Shown here: positions 45,727-56,434 of the stretch, one piece after another
Layout of the letters: the number at the start of each line of letters is the position of its first letter
Numbering within the stretch: the stretch's first letter is position 1
Assembly (NCBI GenBank): GCA_028714075.1
Contig: JAQTMZ010000004.1
Coordinates: 1 to 64,000 of the forward strand
Direction of reading: 5' to 3'
Source of the DNA: Gallionella sp.
GTDB taxonomy: Bacteria > Pseudomonadota > Gammaproteobacteria > Burkholderiales > Gallionellaceae
DNA length: 64,000 nt
Program-made: the position numbers and the translations under genes
The notes under the pieces: generated by a model
Databases searched by the model: none
What the model was told of the DNA's origin: nothing
What the model saw: only the letters and a program-made list of their open reading frames with translations

Positions 45727-46251
45727 ATGAAAACGATAATTAAAGCAGGTTTGTTGATTGCGCTACTGGGCGTATGGCCGGCGCTGGCAGGTGATTTCAG
45801 GGTAGGAGTGGTGAATACCGAGCGCGTGTTGCGCGAGTCCGCCCCCGTGGTCAAAGCGGAAAAAAAGATCGAGAAGGAATTTTCCGGGCGCGATCAGGAA
45901 ATCAAGAAACTGATGAAGCAGGCGAAAGAGTTGCAAGCCTTGCTGGAGAAGGATAGCGGTACATTGTCCGATGCCGATCATCGCAACAAGGAACGCGAGT
46001 TGACCGGTATGAACGTCAACTTGCAGCGCCTGCAGCGCGAATATCGTGAGGATTTGAACCTGCGCAAAAATGAAGAGTTGGGCATCGTGCTGGAGCAGGC
46101 CAACAAGGCGATTCAGGCAATTGCCGAAGCGGAGAAATACGACCTGATCCTGCTGGAAGCGGCATATCACAATCCAAAAATAGATATTACCGATAAGGTG
46201 ATCAAGTATCTCGCCAACGACAAACCCGACAGCGGCAAGGACAGTAAATAA
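45727..46251 (+). CDS. skp: Periplasmic chaperone Skp/OmpH
   Basis: A 174-aa periplasmic chaperone for outer-membrane proteins. The signal peptide MKTIIKAGLLIALLGVWPALA is followed by GDFRVGVVNTERVLRESAPVVKAEKKIEKEF and a long coiled-coil region (about 45-125) rich in Lys/Glu, which forms the tentacle arms. ILLEAAYHNPKIDITDKVIKYL closes the body domain. It lies between bamA and lpxD as in other proteobacteria. Confidence 0.95.
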   Translation: MKTIIKAGLLIALLGVWPALAGDFRVGVVNTERVLRESAPVVKAEKKIEKEFSGRDQEIKKLMKQAKELQALLEKDSGTLSDADHRNKERELTGMNVNLQRLQREYREDLNLRKNEELGIVLEQANKAIQAIAEAEKYDLILLEAAYHNPKIDITDKVIKYLANDKPDSGKDSK

Positions 46252-46263
46252 ACGGCACGCGGG

Positions 46264-47304
46264 ATGAATATTTCCTATCGTTTGGCTGATATCGTGTTGC
46301 AGCTTGGTGGGCGCGTATTGGGAAATGCCGATGTATGCATCTCCCAAATCGCCACGCTGGAAAAAGCGCAATCAAGTCACATCAGTTTCCTGACCAACAG
46401 CAAATATCGCGCGCAACTGGCCACTACCCAAGCCGGTGCGGTCATCCTCGGCGAGGCCGATGCGGATGCGACCGATTTGCCGCGCATTATCTCGGGTAAC
46501 CCCTACGCCTATTTCGCCAGAGTTTCGGCCTTGCTCAATCCTTTGCCGGAAGCCAAGCCGGGTGTACACCGCAGCGCGGTTGTCGGCGCGGGCGCCAAGA
46601 TCGATGCGACGGCCAGTATCGCCGCAATGGCAGTGATAGGGGATGGCACAACAATCGGTGCGTTCAGCGTGATCGGTGAGGGCTGCTGCATCGGCGCGAA
46701 CACCGCTATCGGCAGCCATGCCCGGTTGTATCCGCGCGTGGTGATTTACCACGACTGTGTGATAGGCGATAACCTGATTGCACATTCCGGCGCGGTGATC
46801 GGCTCGGATGGTTTCGGCATCGCGATGGATGAAGGGCGCTGGATCAAAATTCCGCAAATCGGCCGTGTGGTGATCGGCAATGATGTAGAAATTGGCGCGA
46901 ACACCACCATTGACCGCGGGGCATTGAACGACACGGTAATCGAGGACGGCGTGAAGCTGGACAACCAGATACAGGTCGCGCATAACGTGCGTATCGGTGC
47001 GCATACCGCCATTGCCGGCTGTGCCGGCATCGCCGGCAGCGCGGTGATCGGCCGCTATTGCCTGATCGGTGGTGGCGCGCGGATACTGGGGCATCTGGAG
47101 CTGGCCGACCACGTCGAAGTTGCCGCACACACGCTGGTTGGCAAATCAATCCGTGAACCCGGTTCTTATGCGGCCATATTCCCATTCAGCAAAACCGGCG
47201 AGTGGCGCAAGAACACCGTGCACTTGCGTCATCTCGATGAGCTGGTAAGGCGCGTCAAGGCATTGGAACAAGAAATCGCATTATTAAAAGGGAAAGATCA
47301 ATGA
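46264..47304 (+). CDS. lpxD: UDP-3-O-(3-hydroxyacyl)glucosamine N-acyltransferase
   Basis: A 346-aa trimeric acyltransferase adding the N-linked acyl chain to the lipid A precursor. The N-terminal uridine-binding domain (about 1-100) is followed by a left-handed beta-helix made of hexapeptide repeats (about 100-310), with the catalytic His in [26 protein letters not shown] region. The C-terminal helix ([24 protein letters not shown]) closes the trimer. It overlaps fabZ by 4 nt. Confidence 0.97.
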   Translation: MNISYRLADIVLQLGGRVLGNADVCISQIATLEKAQSSHISFLTNSKYRAQLATTQAGAVILGEADADATDLPRIISGNPYAYFARVSALLNPLPEAKPGVHRSAVVGAGAKIDATASIAAMAVIGDGTTIGAFSVIGEGCCIGANTAIGSHARLYPRVVIYHDCVIGDNLIAHSGAVIGSDGFGIAMDEGRWIKIPQIGRVVIGNDVEIGANTTIDRGALNDTVIEDGVKLDNQIQVAHNVRIGAHTAIAGCAGIAGSAVIGRYCLIGGGARILGHLELADHVEVAAHTLVGKSIREPGSYAAIFPFSKTGEWRKNTVHLRHLDELVRRVKALEQEIALLKGKDQ

Positions 47305-47750
47305 GCATACAAATGGATATCCACGCAATTCTCGAACATCTGCCGCACCGTTACCCGTTCCTGCTGGTGGATCGCGTGTTGTCGCTAGAGCCGGGCAAGG
47401 ATATCGTCGCGTTGAAGAACGTCACGATCAACGAGCCGTTTTTCCCCGGCCATTACCCGCACCATCCGGTGATGCCCGGTGTGCTGATCATCGAGGCGAT
47501 GGCGCAGGTCGCCGCGCTGCTGTCGTTCAAATCCATGGACAGCAAGCCGGACGACAAGTCGGTGTACTACTTCGCCGGTATCGACGGAGCGCGCTTCAAA
47601 CGCCCGGTTATCCCCGGAGATCAGTTGACCATCAAGGTGGCGCTGACGCGCAGCATGCGCGGCGTGTTCAAGTTCAGCGCCAGAGCCGAGGTAGACGGGC
47701 AACTGGCCGCCGAAGCGGAATTGATGTGCACCGTCAAGTCGGTAGCCTGA
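47301..47750 (+). CDS. fabZ: 3-hydroxyacyl-ACP dehydratase FabZ
   Basis: A 149-aa hotdog-fold dehydratase of fatty-acid elongation. [13 protein letters not shown], the catalytic His in [30 protein letters not shown], and [19 protein letters not shown] are standard. It sits in the lpxD-fabZ-lpxA-lpxB cluster, balancing lipid A and phospholipid synthesis. ATGA overlap with lpxD. Confidence 0.97.
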   Translation: MSIQMDIHAILEHLPHRYPFLLVDRVLSLEPGKDIVALKNVTINEPFFPGHYPHHPVMPGVLIIEAMAQVAALLSFKSMDSKPDDKSVYYFAGIDGARFKRPVIPGDQLTIKVALTRSMRGVFKFSARAEVDGQLAAEAELMCTVKSVA

Positions 47751-47767
47751 CGATTGGAAAAACAGTT

Positions 47768-47836
47768 AGCCACAGAGCATACAGAGATCACAGAGAGAAG
47801 CGGTCATTCTCTGTGTGCTCTGTGATCTCTGTGGCT
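47768..47836. repeat. Dispersed palindromic repeat inside the lpx operon
   Basis: agccacagagcatacagagatcacagagag pairs with ctctgtgtgctctgtgatctctgtggct to make a long near-perfect hairpin around about 10 nt. It is the same family as 30100-30179. It splits fabZ from lpxA, which are normally adjacent or overlapping. Confidence 0.88.
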
Positions 47837-47852
47837 TGAATTAGGGTTTAAA

Positions 47853-48623
47853 ATGATTCACGAAACAGCCATTGTCCACCCGCATGCGAAGCTTGCCGAC
47901 GACGTCGAGGTGGGCGCGTATTCCATCATCGGCGAGCATGTCGAGATCGGCGCCGGCACGGTGATCGGCCCGCATGTGGTGATCGGCGGGCGCACGCGCA
48001 TCGGGCAGCATAACCGCATTTTCCAGTTCTGTTCGCTGGGCGAAATCCCGCAGGACAAAAAATATGCCAATGAGCCGACGCGCCTGGAGATCGGCGATCA
48101 CAACACCATCCGCGAATTCTGCACTTTCAACCTTGGCACCGCACAGGATGCCGGTGCGACGCGCGTCGGCAACCACAACTGGATCATGGCCTACGTGCAT
48201 CTGGCGCACGACTGCCAAGTCGGCAATCACACCATTTTCGCCAACAACGCGCAACTGGCCGGGCATGTTCATGTCGGCGACTATGCGATCCTCGGCGGCT
48301 TCACCGTGGTGCACCAGTTCGTCAAAATCGGGGCGCATATCATTACCGGCATGGGCACGATTTTGTTGCAGGATCTGCCGCCTTATGTGCTGGCTTCCGG
48401 CAATCCCAGCGCACCGCATGGCATCAATGCCGAAGGACTGAAGCGGCGCGGCTTTTCCAGTGCGGGGATCATGGCGATCAAGCGCGCCTACAAGGCATTG
48501 TACAAGTCCGGCCTGAGCCTGGACGAGGCCAAAGCCGCGATCCAGGTTCAACTGGCGGAGCATGCCGAGTTGCAGATGCTGGTCGATTTTCTTGCGGTGT
48601 CGGATAGGGGCATCATTCGCTGA
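47853..48623 (+). CDS. lpxA: UDP-N-acetylglucosamine acyltransferase
   Basis: A 256-aa trimeric enzyme starting lipid A synthesis. Hexapeptide repeats run from [43 protein letters not shown]; the active-site region [48 protein letters not shown] is conserved. The C-terminal helical domain follows. A repeat separates it from fabZ, and lpxB is 49 nt downstream. Confidence 0.97.
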   Translation: MIHETAIVHPHAKLADDVEVGAYSIIGEHVEIGAGTVIGPHVVIGGRTRIGQHNRIFQFCSLGEIPQDKKYANEPTRLEIGDHNTIREFCTFNLGTAQDAGATRVGNHNWIMAYVHLAHDCQVGNHTIFANNAQLAGHVHVGDYAILGGFTVVHQFVKIGAHIITGMGTILLQDLPPYVLASGNPSAPHGINAEGLKRRGFSSAGIMAIKRAYKALYKSGLSLDEAKAAIQVQLAEHAELQMLVDFLAVSDRGIIR

Positions 48624-48672
48624 GCAGCTCCTTGCGCTTTATCACGCAAAATGAATCTCTAAAGGTTACCTA

Positions 48673-49824
48673 ATGTCGCAAAAGAAAATTGTAATCGGCA
48701 TCGTTGCGGGCGAAGCATCCGGCGACCTGCTCGGCAGCCACTTGATGGCGGCCTTGAAGGAAGCTCGCCCCGATGTGCAATTCGTTGGCATCGGCGGCCC
48801 CAGGATGCAATCCGCCGGGATGGAGGTATTGTTTCCGATGGAAAAACTGGCGGTGCGCGGCTACGTCGAAGTGTTGCGCCACTATCGCGAGATAGTCGGT
48901 ATTCGCCGCAAACTGAAGAATTATTTTCTGGCCAATCGCCCGGATTTGTTTATCGCAGTAGATGCGCCGGATTTCAATCTCGATCTGGAACTGGCGCTCA
49001 AACAGTGCGGCATTCCCACCATCCATTATGTCAGCCCGTCGATCTGGGCGTGGCGCGGCGAGCGTATCAATAAAATAAAGCGCGCCGTGTCACACATGCT
49101 TGCCGTGTTCCCGCACGAACCGGAGCTGTATCAGCAGGCTGGCATGCCGGTGGACTATGTCGGCCACCCGCTCGCCGATATGTTGCCGGAGTATCCAAAG
49201 CGCGCCGAGATGCGCGAAACGATGCGCATCCCGCTACAGGCGAAGGTGTTCGCCTTCCTGCCGGGCAGCCGCCAGAGCGAAGTCAGACATCTGGCGCGCA
49301 CCTACATAGAGACTGCCAAGCTCGTGCAGCAGCAGTTGCCTGGCGCGCGCTTTCTGGTGCCGCTGGTCAGCCGCGAGACACGCGGCATCTTCGAGCAGGC
49401 GCTGTATGATTGCGCTGCGCAACAACTGCCGATCACGTTGCTGTTCGGCCATGCGCAGGACGCGATGATCGCCGCCGATATCGTGCTGGTCGCATCCGGT
49501 ACGGCGACACTGGAATGCGCCCTGCTCAAACGCCCGATGGTTATCACCTACAAGATGCCGGCATTCTCGTGGTGGATGATCAGGCGCAAACGCTATCAGC
49601 CTTATTTCGGTCTGCCCAATATTTTGTGCGAGCGCTTTGTCGTGCCGGAACTGATACAGGAAGATGCCACGCCGGAGAATCTCACCCAGGCGCTGCTCAA
49701 TCTGGTCAACGATAAGGATGCCGTGGCGCAGCTCGAAGAGACGTTCCTCGAATTGCACCAGACCTTGCGCCAGAATACTGCGCAGAAAGCTGCTGCGGCC
49801 ATTCTTCCCTACTTGCCTGCATGA
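48673..49824 (+). CDS. lpxB: Lipid A disaccharide synthase
   Basis: A 383-aa GT19 glycosyltransferase joining UDP-2,3-diacylglucosamine and lipid X at the membrane. [71 protein letters not shown] and [13 protein letters not shown] are hallmark blocks; [21 protein letters not shown] binds the nucleotide sugar. It overlaps rnhB by 4 nt. Confidence 0.97.
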   Translation: MSQKKIVIGIVAGEASGDLLGSHLMAALKEARPDVQFVGIGGPRMQSAGMEVLFPMEKLAVRGYVEVLRHYREIVGIRRKLKNYFLANRPDLFIAVDAPDFNLDLELALKQCGIPTIHYVSPSIWAWRGERINKIKRAVSHMLAVFPHEPELYQQAGMPVDYVGHPLADMLPEYPKRAEMRETMRIPLQAKVFAFLPGSRQSEVRHLARTYIETAKLVQQQLPGARFLVPLVSRETRGIFEQALYDCAAQQLPITLLFGHAQDAMIAADIVLVASGTATLECALLKRPMVITYKMPAFSWWMIRRKRYQPYFGLPNILCERFVVPELIQEDATPENLTQALLNLVNDKDAVAQLEETFLELHQTLRQNTAQKAAAAILPYLPA

Positions 49825-50426
49825 GCGGTGTCATTCTGATCTGCGGCGTGGACGAGGCCGGGCGCGGTCCGCTGGCCGGCCCGGTAAGCGCGGCGGCAGT
49901 GATCCTCGACGCGAATAATCCCATCGCGGGTCTGGCCGACTCCAAAAAACTTTCCGAGCGGCAACGCGACCAACTCGCCCCGATTATTCGCGAGCGCGCG
50001 CTGGCGTGGGCGGTAGCCTATGCCGAAGTCGGCGAGATAGACCGGATTAACATTCTGCAGGCTACCTTGCTGGCGATGCGTCGTGCCGTGCTGGCGTTGA
50101 AGATACAGCCGCATCAGGTGCTGGTGGATGGCCTGTATTGCCCGCAGACCGGCATTCCCAGCCAAGCGATAGTGAAGGGCGACAGCAAGGTTGCGGCGAT
50201 TTCCGCCGCCTCGATTCTGGCAAAGACCGCGCGCGATGCGCTGATGCTGGAATTGCACGAACAATATCCGCACTACGGTTTCGCCGATCACAAAGGCTAT
50301 CCCACCGCTGCCCATCTCGCCGCGTTGCGCGAATATGGCGTGTCTGCCGTGCATCGCAAGAGTTTCAGGCCGGTGCGCGACCTGCTATCCCATCTCACGC
50401 ATACAGTAGAGGCCAAGAGCCGGTAA
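49821..50426 (+). CDS. rnhB: Ribonuclease HII
   Basis: A 201-aa nuclease that cuts RNA in RNA-DNA hybrids and misinserted ribonucleotides. [23 protein letters not shown] holds the first acidic residues (D, E); [21 protein letters not shown] and [32 protein letters not shown] complete the family pattern. It is the last gene of the rpsB-to-rnhB cluster. Confidence 0.97.
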   Translation: MSGVILICGVDEAGRGPLAGPVSAAAVILDANNPIAGLADSKKLSERQRDQLAPIIRERALAWAVAYAEVGEIDRINILQATLLAMRRAVLALKIQPHQVLVDGLYCPQTGIPSQAIVKGDSKVAAISAASILAKTARDALMLELHEQYPHYGFADHKGYPTAAHLAALREYGVSAVHRKSFRPVRDLLSHLTHTVEAKSR

Positions 50427-50433
50427 CGGAATC

Positions 50434-50462
50434 TTGCCAGTATCCATCGCAGCATTCATAAT
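50434..50462 (+). promoter_or_regulatory. Promoter of the kinase gene
   Basis: TTGCCA (50434-50439), 17-nt spacer, CATAAT (50457-50462), each one base from consensus, about 50 nt before the start codon and after the rnhB stop. It suggests the signalling gene is independent of the lpx cluster. Confidence 0.6.
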
Positions 50463-50513
50463 GAAAACATGATACTGCTATAAAACTGGGGACTCCCAAT
50501 ACAGGGTTTACGC

Positions 50514-51803
50514 ATGAAGCGCATTGGCAAATATGAAATTGTCAGAAAGTTGGGGAGCGGTGCAACCAGCACGGTTTACCTCGCGCTGGATCAGTTCAAC
50601 AACCAGCAGGTTGCGCTCAAGGTATTCAATTCTGTCGCCATGCACAATGCGGCTAATGTCAACGCATACCGCAAACTGTTGCTTACCGAGGCTTCGCTGG
50701 CAGGAAAATTGTCGCACCCGCATATCGTGAAAATAATCGATGCGGTGCTGGATGGCGAGCTGAATTACATGGTAATGGAATACGTTGAAGGCGAGACCCT
50801 TGAAAAATACACCAAAGTGGATCGGCTGTTGCCATTCAGCACGGTTGCTGAAGTTATTTACAAATGCGGCAACGCATTGGAATACGCGCAGCGGCAGGGG
50901 GTGATCCACCGCGACATCAAACCGGCAAATATTCTGATGCAAAAAGAAGGCGACATCAAGATCGCGGATTTTGGCTCGGCACTGATCGAAAACCCGCATG
51001 TGTCCCAGCAGATGACCCAGGTGGCGGGTGTCGGTTCCCCCGCTTATATGTCGCCGGAGCAAATTCAGGACCAGCCGTTGAGCCACCAGACAGACATCTA
51101 TTCGCTGGGTGTTACGTTGTACACATTGCTGACCGGACGGATGCCATTCTCTGCGGATAACAGTTACAGCCTGCTCTACCAGATCATGCACAGCGACCCG
51201 CCCCTGCCCAAAGCCTTCCGCCCGGACATCCCGGAAGAACTGGATGCCATCGTGCGGCGCGCGATGCAGAAGGATTTGTCACAACGTTACCAGACCTGGG
51301 GCGAGTTTACGCGCGCCCTGGTGCACTTCTTCAACAGCAACGCGGAAGTGCAGACGAGTATTTCCGATACGGAAAAATTTGACACTATGCGTTCGCTGCA
51401 TTTTTTCAAAAATATCGGGGACATCGAATTATGGGAGGTGTTGCGCATCAGCGATTGGCGCGAGGTGCGCAAGGGCGATTGCATCCTGCGTGAAAACGAC
51501 CAGTGCCGCGCGTTTTTCATTCTGGCTAGCGGAGAGTTGACGGTGACGAGAGCGGGAAGCGAATTGGACAGGCTGCACGAGGGAGACTGTTTTGGCGAAA
51601 TGAAACGTTTTCCGGACAGCAATTTTTTGCGCACCACCGCAGTATCGGCGGAAACCGATGCCACCCTGATCGAGATCAATCTGGATGTGCTGGCCAAGGC
51701 GTCGGTGGAGTGCCGTTTCCAGTTTGATGATGCGTTCCTGTATATTTTGCTGAAGCGCCTGGATGTGGCAAATATACGCATTTCAAGCCTGTTGGGTAAA
51801 TGA
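50514..51803 (+). CDS. Ser/Thr protein kinase with C-terminal cyclic-nucleotide-binding-type domain
   Basis: A 429-aa cytosolic kinase. The Hanks-type domain (about 5-265) has the Gly loop KLGSGATS, K36 (VALKVF), HRD at 132-134 (HRDIKPANIL), DFG at 152-154 and GSPAYMSPEQ in the activation region, so it should be active. The second half (about 300-415) resembles a cNMP-binding/CRP-type sensor: LRISDWREVRKGDCILREND, FFILASGELTVTRAG, LHEGDCFGEMKRF. No membrane helix is present. The phosphate-binding Arg of true cAMP sites is not obvious, so the ligand is uncertain. A related sensor-GGDEF gene follows. Confidence 0.9.
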   Translation: MKRIGKYEIVRKLGSGATSTVYLALDQFNNQQVALKVFNSVAMHNAANVNAYRKLLLTEASLAGKLSHPHIVKIIDAVLDGELNYMVMEYVEGETLEKYTKVDRLLPFSTVAEVIYKCGNALEYAQRQGVIHRDIKPANILMQKEGDIKIADFGSALIENPHVSQQMTQVAGVGSPAYMSPEQIQDQPLSHQTDIYSLGVTLYTLLTGRMPFSADNSYSLLYQIMHSDPPLPKAFRPDIPEELDAIVRRAMQKDLSQRYQTWGEFTRALVHFFNSNAEVQTSISDTEKFDTMRSLHFFKNIGDIELWEVLRISDWREVRKGDCILRENDQCRAFFILASGELTVTRAGSELDRLHEGDCFGEMKRFPDSNFLRTTAVSAETDATLIEINLDVLAKASVECRFQFDDAFLYILLKRLDVANIRISSLLGK

Positions 51804-51851
51804 TGCGCCGAACCGGATGCTCCTTGCGCACGCCATACCACAGCTTCAAGT

Positions 51852-51857
51852 TATAAT
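51852..51857 (+). promoter_or_regulatory. Candidate -10 element before the GGDEF-like gene
   Basis: A perfect TATAAT in the 141-nt gap between kinase and GGDEF-like gene; no convincing -35 at the right distance, so an activator-dependent or weak promoter is possible. Confidence 0.35.
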
Positions 51858-51944
51858 GGCTGCCTGATAAATTGTCCCGCACCCGCAGCGTACCGGAAAC
51901 TTGTTGCGCGTACCAAGTTGGATTAACTGTAAGGAGGCAATGAC

Positions 51945-53063
51945 GTGAATCTGTCCCCCGAAACTCTGGAAACACTGGAAACAGCCCCATTATTCCATGG
52001 TGTGCCCAGCAAATTATTTGCCCATAATATAGGCGAGTCCAATTTGCGCACCCTGAAATCAGGCGAAATACTGCTGTCTCCCGGCCAAGCTAACCATGCG
52101 ATTTACCTCATTCTTTCCGGCCGCCTGAATATTCAGCTGACCAGCTCGGATGCCGAGCCTGTTGCGATGCTTGGCAAAGGGGAGTGCGCGGGGGAAATGT
52201 CCGTTCTGGGCGATGCCCATGATTCGACATATGTCGTTGCCGCGACAGACTGCGAGCTACTGGCCATTGAACACGATGTTTTATGGGAATTGATCGATGT
52301 CTCGCACCAGGCCGCGCATAACATGCTGAATGTGTTGAGCGCACGCATTCGCCCTGTCAACCAGCCCATCGCGGAAAACTTCGAACAGCATCACGGGTTT
52401 TCAGGCGTTGCCGTTGTCGATGAGCTGACAGGACTTTATAACCGCCAATGGATGGAAGAAAAATTCGACCGCCACTTGCATCGCGGCTTTGTAACAAATA
52501 AGCCAAGCTGCATTATGGTGTTGGAAATAGACCAATTCAAGGAATTCGGCGACAAGTACGGGCAACTTGGCAGCGAACAAGCGCTGCGCGATACCGCGCG
52601 TATCATGCTGTCCTGTTTGCGCCCGGACGACCAGGCGGGGCGCTTCATCGGCGAGCAATTTGCTGCTTTCATGCCTAACACATCTCTGGCTGATGGCTGT
52701 ATAGCGGCAGAAAGACTGAGGGAAGCCGTCAGCGGATCCATGATTGTGCTGCCCAGTGGCGATGCGTTACCTCCTGTCAGCATATCTTTGGGCGTGAGCG
52801 TGGCAAAGCCGAGCGATACGTTAGCCAGCCTGTTCGCCCGCGCCGAGGAGGCATTGCGAGAGGCCGTAAAAAGTGGTGGCAATTGCGTAAAGTGGTATGA
52901 GGAAGGTGCAACCCAGCCATCAGCCAGTACGGGCACCCCGGCAGGCGCGCCAGCCAATGCAGATACACCGGCAAGTGCCAGGGCCGCATTGCCGGCCAAG
53001 CCTTTTATGTCTCTCTGGCCCGATGCGCGCACTAATAAAAACGAGAGCAAAAATCAGACATAA
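51945..53063 (+). CDS. Cyclic-nucleotide-binding-type domain fused to a degenerate GGDEF domain
   Basis: A 372-aa protein. Residues about 15-135 form a CRP-like sensor (LKSGEILLSPGQANHAIYLILSGRLNIQL, LGKGECAGEMSVLGDAHDSTYVVAATDCELLAI). Residues about 155-322 form a GGDEF fold, starting VVDELTGLYNRQWMEEKF, but the signature is IGEQF (235-239) instead of GG(D/E)EF, so diguanylate cyclase activity is unlikely; it may bind GTP or c-di-GMP or act as a scaffold. The tail (325-372) is Pro/Ala-rich. GTG start with AAGGAGG 7 nt upstream. It likely works with the preceding kinase. Confidence 0.88.
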   Translation: MNLSPETLETLETAPLFHGVPSKLFAHNIGESNLRTLKSGEILLSPGQANHAIYLILSGRLNIQLTSSDAEPVAMLGKGECAGEMSVLGDAHDSTYVVAATDCELLAIEHDVLWELIDVSHQAAHNMLNVLSARIRPVNQPIAENFEQHHGFSGVAVVDELTGLYNRQWMEEKFDRHLHRGFVTNKPSCIMVLEIDQFKEFGDKYGQLGSEQALRDTARIMLSCLRPDDQAGRFIGEQFAAFMPNTSLADGCIAAERLREAVSGSMIVLPSGDALPPVSISLGVSVAKPSDTLASLFARAEEALREAVKSGGNCVKWYEEGATQPSASTGTPAGAPANADTPASARAALPAKPFMSLWPDARTNKNESKNQT

Positions 53064-53206
53064 TTTACCAGGGGTTGTTATTGTTCTAGCGCCGAATTTG
53101 CATATCAAATCTTTCCTGCTTATCCAGAAACGCGTCCCGTGAATTTATCGCGGCGCACTTTAATTGTGTATCGTCATTCCATCTTTCCATCAATAGTGCA
53201 GCATCG

Positions 53207-53220
53207 TAGGGGCGCGATGA
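53207..53220. repeat. taggggcgcgatga half-repeat
   Basis: Matches the left arm of the 5601-5626 palindrome; the right arm is missing or degraded (gcccttgccggggc follows). Lies in the spacer before rep. Confidence 0.45.
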
Positions 53221-53257
53221 ATCTTGCCCTTGCCGGGGCAGTTCCAAGTTCAAGTAA

Positions 53258-55243
53258 ATGTTGAACACGCTCAATGCGGCACAGCGCGAAGCGGTGACCT
53301 GCCTCGACGGCCCTTTGCTGGTGCTGGCCGGGGCGGGCAGCGGCAAGACGCGCGTGATTACCCAAAAGATTGCCTATCTGGTGGAGCAGTGCGGCTATGC
53401 GCCGCGCAATATCGCCGCGATCACCTTTACCAACAAGGCGGCCAACGAGATGCGCGAACGCGTCGGCACCCTGTTGCAGGGCAAAAATGCCAAGGGTCTG
53501 ATGGTGAGCACCTTTCACTCGCTGGGCATGAACATCTTGCGCGCCGAAGCAAAACTGCTGGGTTACAAGCCGCAGTTCTCGATTTTCGATAGCGGCGATA
53601 GCTGGAAAATCCTCAGCGAACTGACCAATTCCGGCGACAAGCAGGAAATCCGCGACATCCAGACGCAAATCTCGAACTGGAAATCTGCCTTTGTTTCGCC
53701 CGAACAGGCGATGCAGCTTGCCGAAAATGAGGAAATGAAAGTCCATGCACGTATCTATGCCCGCTATCAGGAAACATTACGCGCCTATCAGGCGGTGGAT
53801 TTCGACGATCTGATCCATCTGCCGGTGGTGTTGTTCAAGGAGCATCCCGAAGCTTTATTTCGCTGGCAAAACCGGCTGCACTATCTGCTGATCGACGAAT
53901 ACCAGGACACCAACGATTGCCAGTACCAGCTGACCAAACTGCTGGCGGGCCACCGTGCCGCATTCACCGCAGTGGGCGATGACGATCAGGCAATCTACGC
54001 GTGGCGCGGCGCGAGCATCGAAAACCTGCACAACCTGCGCAATGATTACCCCAACCTGCGCGTCATCAAGCTGGAGCAGAATTACCGTTCCTCGCAGCGC
54101 ATTCTCAAGGTGGCGAATCACCTGATCAACCACAACACCAAGGTGTTCGAGAAGAATCTGTGGAGCGACCACGGTATCGGCGACCCGGTGCGCATCTATG
54201 CGGCGCGCGACGATGAGTACGAGGCCGAAAGCGTGGTGATGAAGCTGATGGCGCACAAGTTCGAGCACCGCACCAAATATTCGGATTACGCGATCCTGTA
54301 TCGCAGCAATCACTTGTCGCGCACCTTTGAAGAGCAACTGCGCACCCAGCGCGTGCCTTATACCGTCAGCGGCGGCACATCGTTTTTCGAGCGTGCCGAG
54401 ATCAAGGACATCACTTCATATCTGCGCCTGATCGCCAATCCGGACGACGATCCGGCCTTCATCCGCGCCATCACCACGCCGAAGCGCGGCATCGGCAATA
54501 CCACGCTGGAGAAACTCGGCAACCATGCCGGAGCGCGTCACATCAGCCTGTTCGAGGCGGCCTTTGAAGCGGAAATGGAGCAGCAATTACCCCCGCGCCA
54601 GCATGAAGATCTGGTGACTTTCTGCAACTTCATCAACCGCATCCAGGAGCGCGCCGACAAAGACCCGTGCGGAGAATTGCTCGACGAATTGCTGCGCGCG
54701 ATCAACTACGAGACCTGGCTATACGATTCGCACGAGCCGCATCAGGCGCAAGGCAAATGGGAAAACGTGCAGGGATTTATTGCGTGGCTCAAGCGCAAGG
54801 CCGAATCCGATGAGAAATCGCTGATCGCGATGGTGCAGACCATCGCGCTGATCAACATGCTGGAAGGCAAAGATCAGGAGCCGGATGCCGTCTCTTTGTC
54901 CACGCTGCATGCCGCCAAGGGATTGGAATTTCCGCATGTGTTCATCGTCGGCGCGGAGGAAGAAATCCTGCCGTTCCGCGACAGCGATGAAAAGCAGATC
55001 GAGGAAGAACGCCGCCTGATGTATGTCGGCATCACGCGCGCCGAACGCAGCCTGCAAATCAGCTACTGCAACCGGCGCAAGCGCGGCAAGGACTGGCTGG
55101 CCTGCGAGCCGAGCCGCTTTCTGGAAGAAATGCCGGAAGGCGAGCTGGTGTATGCGGGCGGACACAAGGAAGCTGTATCCACCGTGACCAAGGATGAGGG
55201 CATGGACAAGCTGGCGCGGCTGAAGGCGATGCTGAACAAGTAG
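53258..55243 (+). CDS. rep: ATP-dependent DNA helicase Rep
   Basis: A 661-aa UvrD/Rep superfamily 1 helicase that helps forks pass bound proteins. LNAAQREAVTCLDGPLLVLAGAGSGKTRVI (Walker A K30), ITFTNKAANEMRERVG, LLIDEYQDTNDCQY (Walker B), VGDDDQAIYAWRGAS, LEQNYRSS, VSLSTLHAAKGLEF and EERRLMYVGITRAE are motifs Ia-VI. No ribosome site is obvious before the ATG. The stop overlaps a taggggcacg repeat. Confidence 0.95.
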   Translation: MLNTLNAAQREAVTCLDGPLLVLAGAGSGKTRVITQKIAYLVEQCGYAPRNIAAITFTNKAANEMRERVGTLLQGKNAKGLMVSTFHSLGMNILRAEAKLLGYKPQFSIFDSGDSWKILSELTNSGDKQEIRDIQTQISNWKSAFVSPEQAMQLAENEEMKVHARIYARYQETLRAYQAVDFDDLIHLPVVLFKEHPEALFRWQNRLHYLLIDEYQDTNDCQYQLTKLLAGHRAAFTAVGDDDQAIYAWRGASIENLHNLRNDYPNLRVIKLEQNYRSSQRILKVANHLINHNTKVFEKNLWSDHGIGDPVRIYAARDDEYEAESVVMKLMAHKFEHRTKYSDYAILYRSNHLSRTFEEQLRTQRVPYTVSGGTSFFERAEIKDITSYLRLIANPDDDPAFIRAITTPKRGIGNTTLEKLGNHAGARHISLFEAAFEAEMEQQLPPRQHEDLVTFCNFINRIQERADKDPCGELLDELLRAINYETWLYDSHEPHQAQGKWENVQGFIAWLKRKAESDEKSLIAMVQTIALINMLEGKDQEPDAVSLSTLHAAKGLEFPHVFIVGAEEEILPFRDSDEKQIEEERRLMYVGITRAERSLQISYCNRRKRGKDWLACEPSRFLEEMPEGELVYAGGHKEAVSTVTKDEGMDKLARLKAMLNK

Positions 55244-55265
55244 GGGCACGACGTGCCGTATCCCT
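55241..55265. repeat. taggggcacgacgtgccgtatcccta palindrome
   Basis: ggcacg and cgtgcc pair across one base, flanked by tagg / ccta ends. Same tagg...ccta frame as the 5601 element with a different centre. It includes the rep stop codon. Confidence 0.55.
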
Positions 55266-55507
55266 ATTTATTACAAGCTGAAAACCTCGTTAACGCGGCC
55301 TGTTTTACTCGTATCTTCCACACAGTATTTCTCTGATTCTGGAAAAATTCGGCCTGACCTGCGCATGCATAATATTTATGAATTAAGGCATATAATTCGC
55401 ACGCATGGCAATATTTTATGATGGCAAAGGCGCGACTTTGCGTGCGGCGCGAATCGATCGTGTAACCCAATTGTTTTTTGGCTAATTGTTTTCTCAGGGA
55501 GAATGTT

Positions 55508-56419
<912 letters not shown>

Positions 56420-56434
56420 CAGGGTGTCCCGAAC

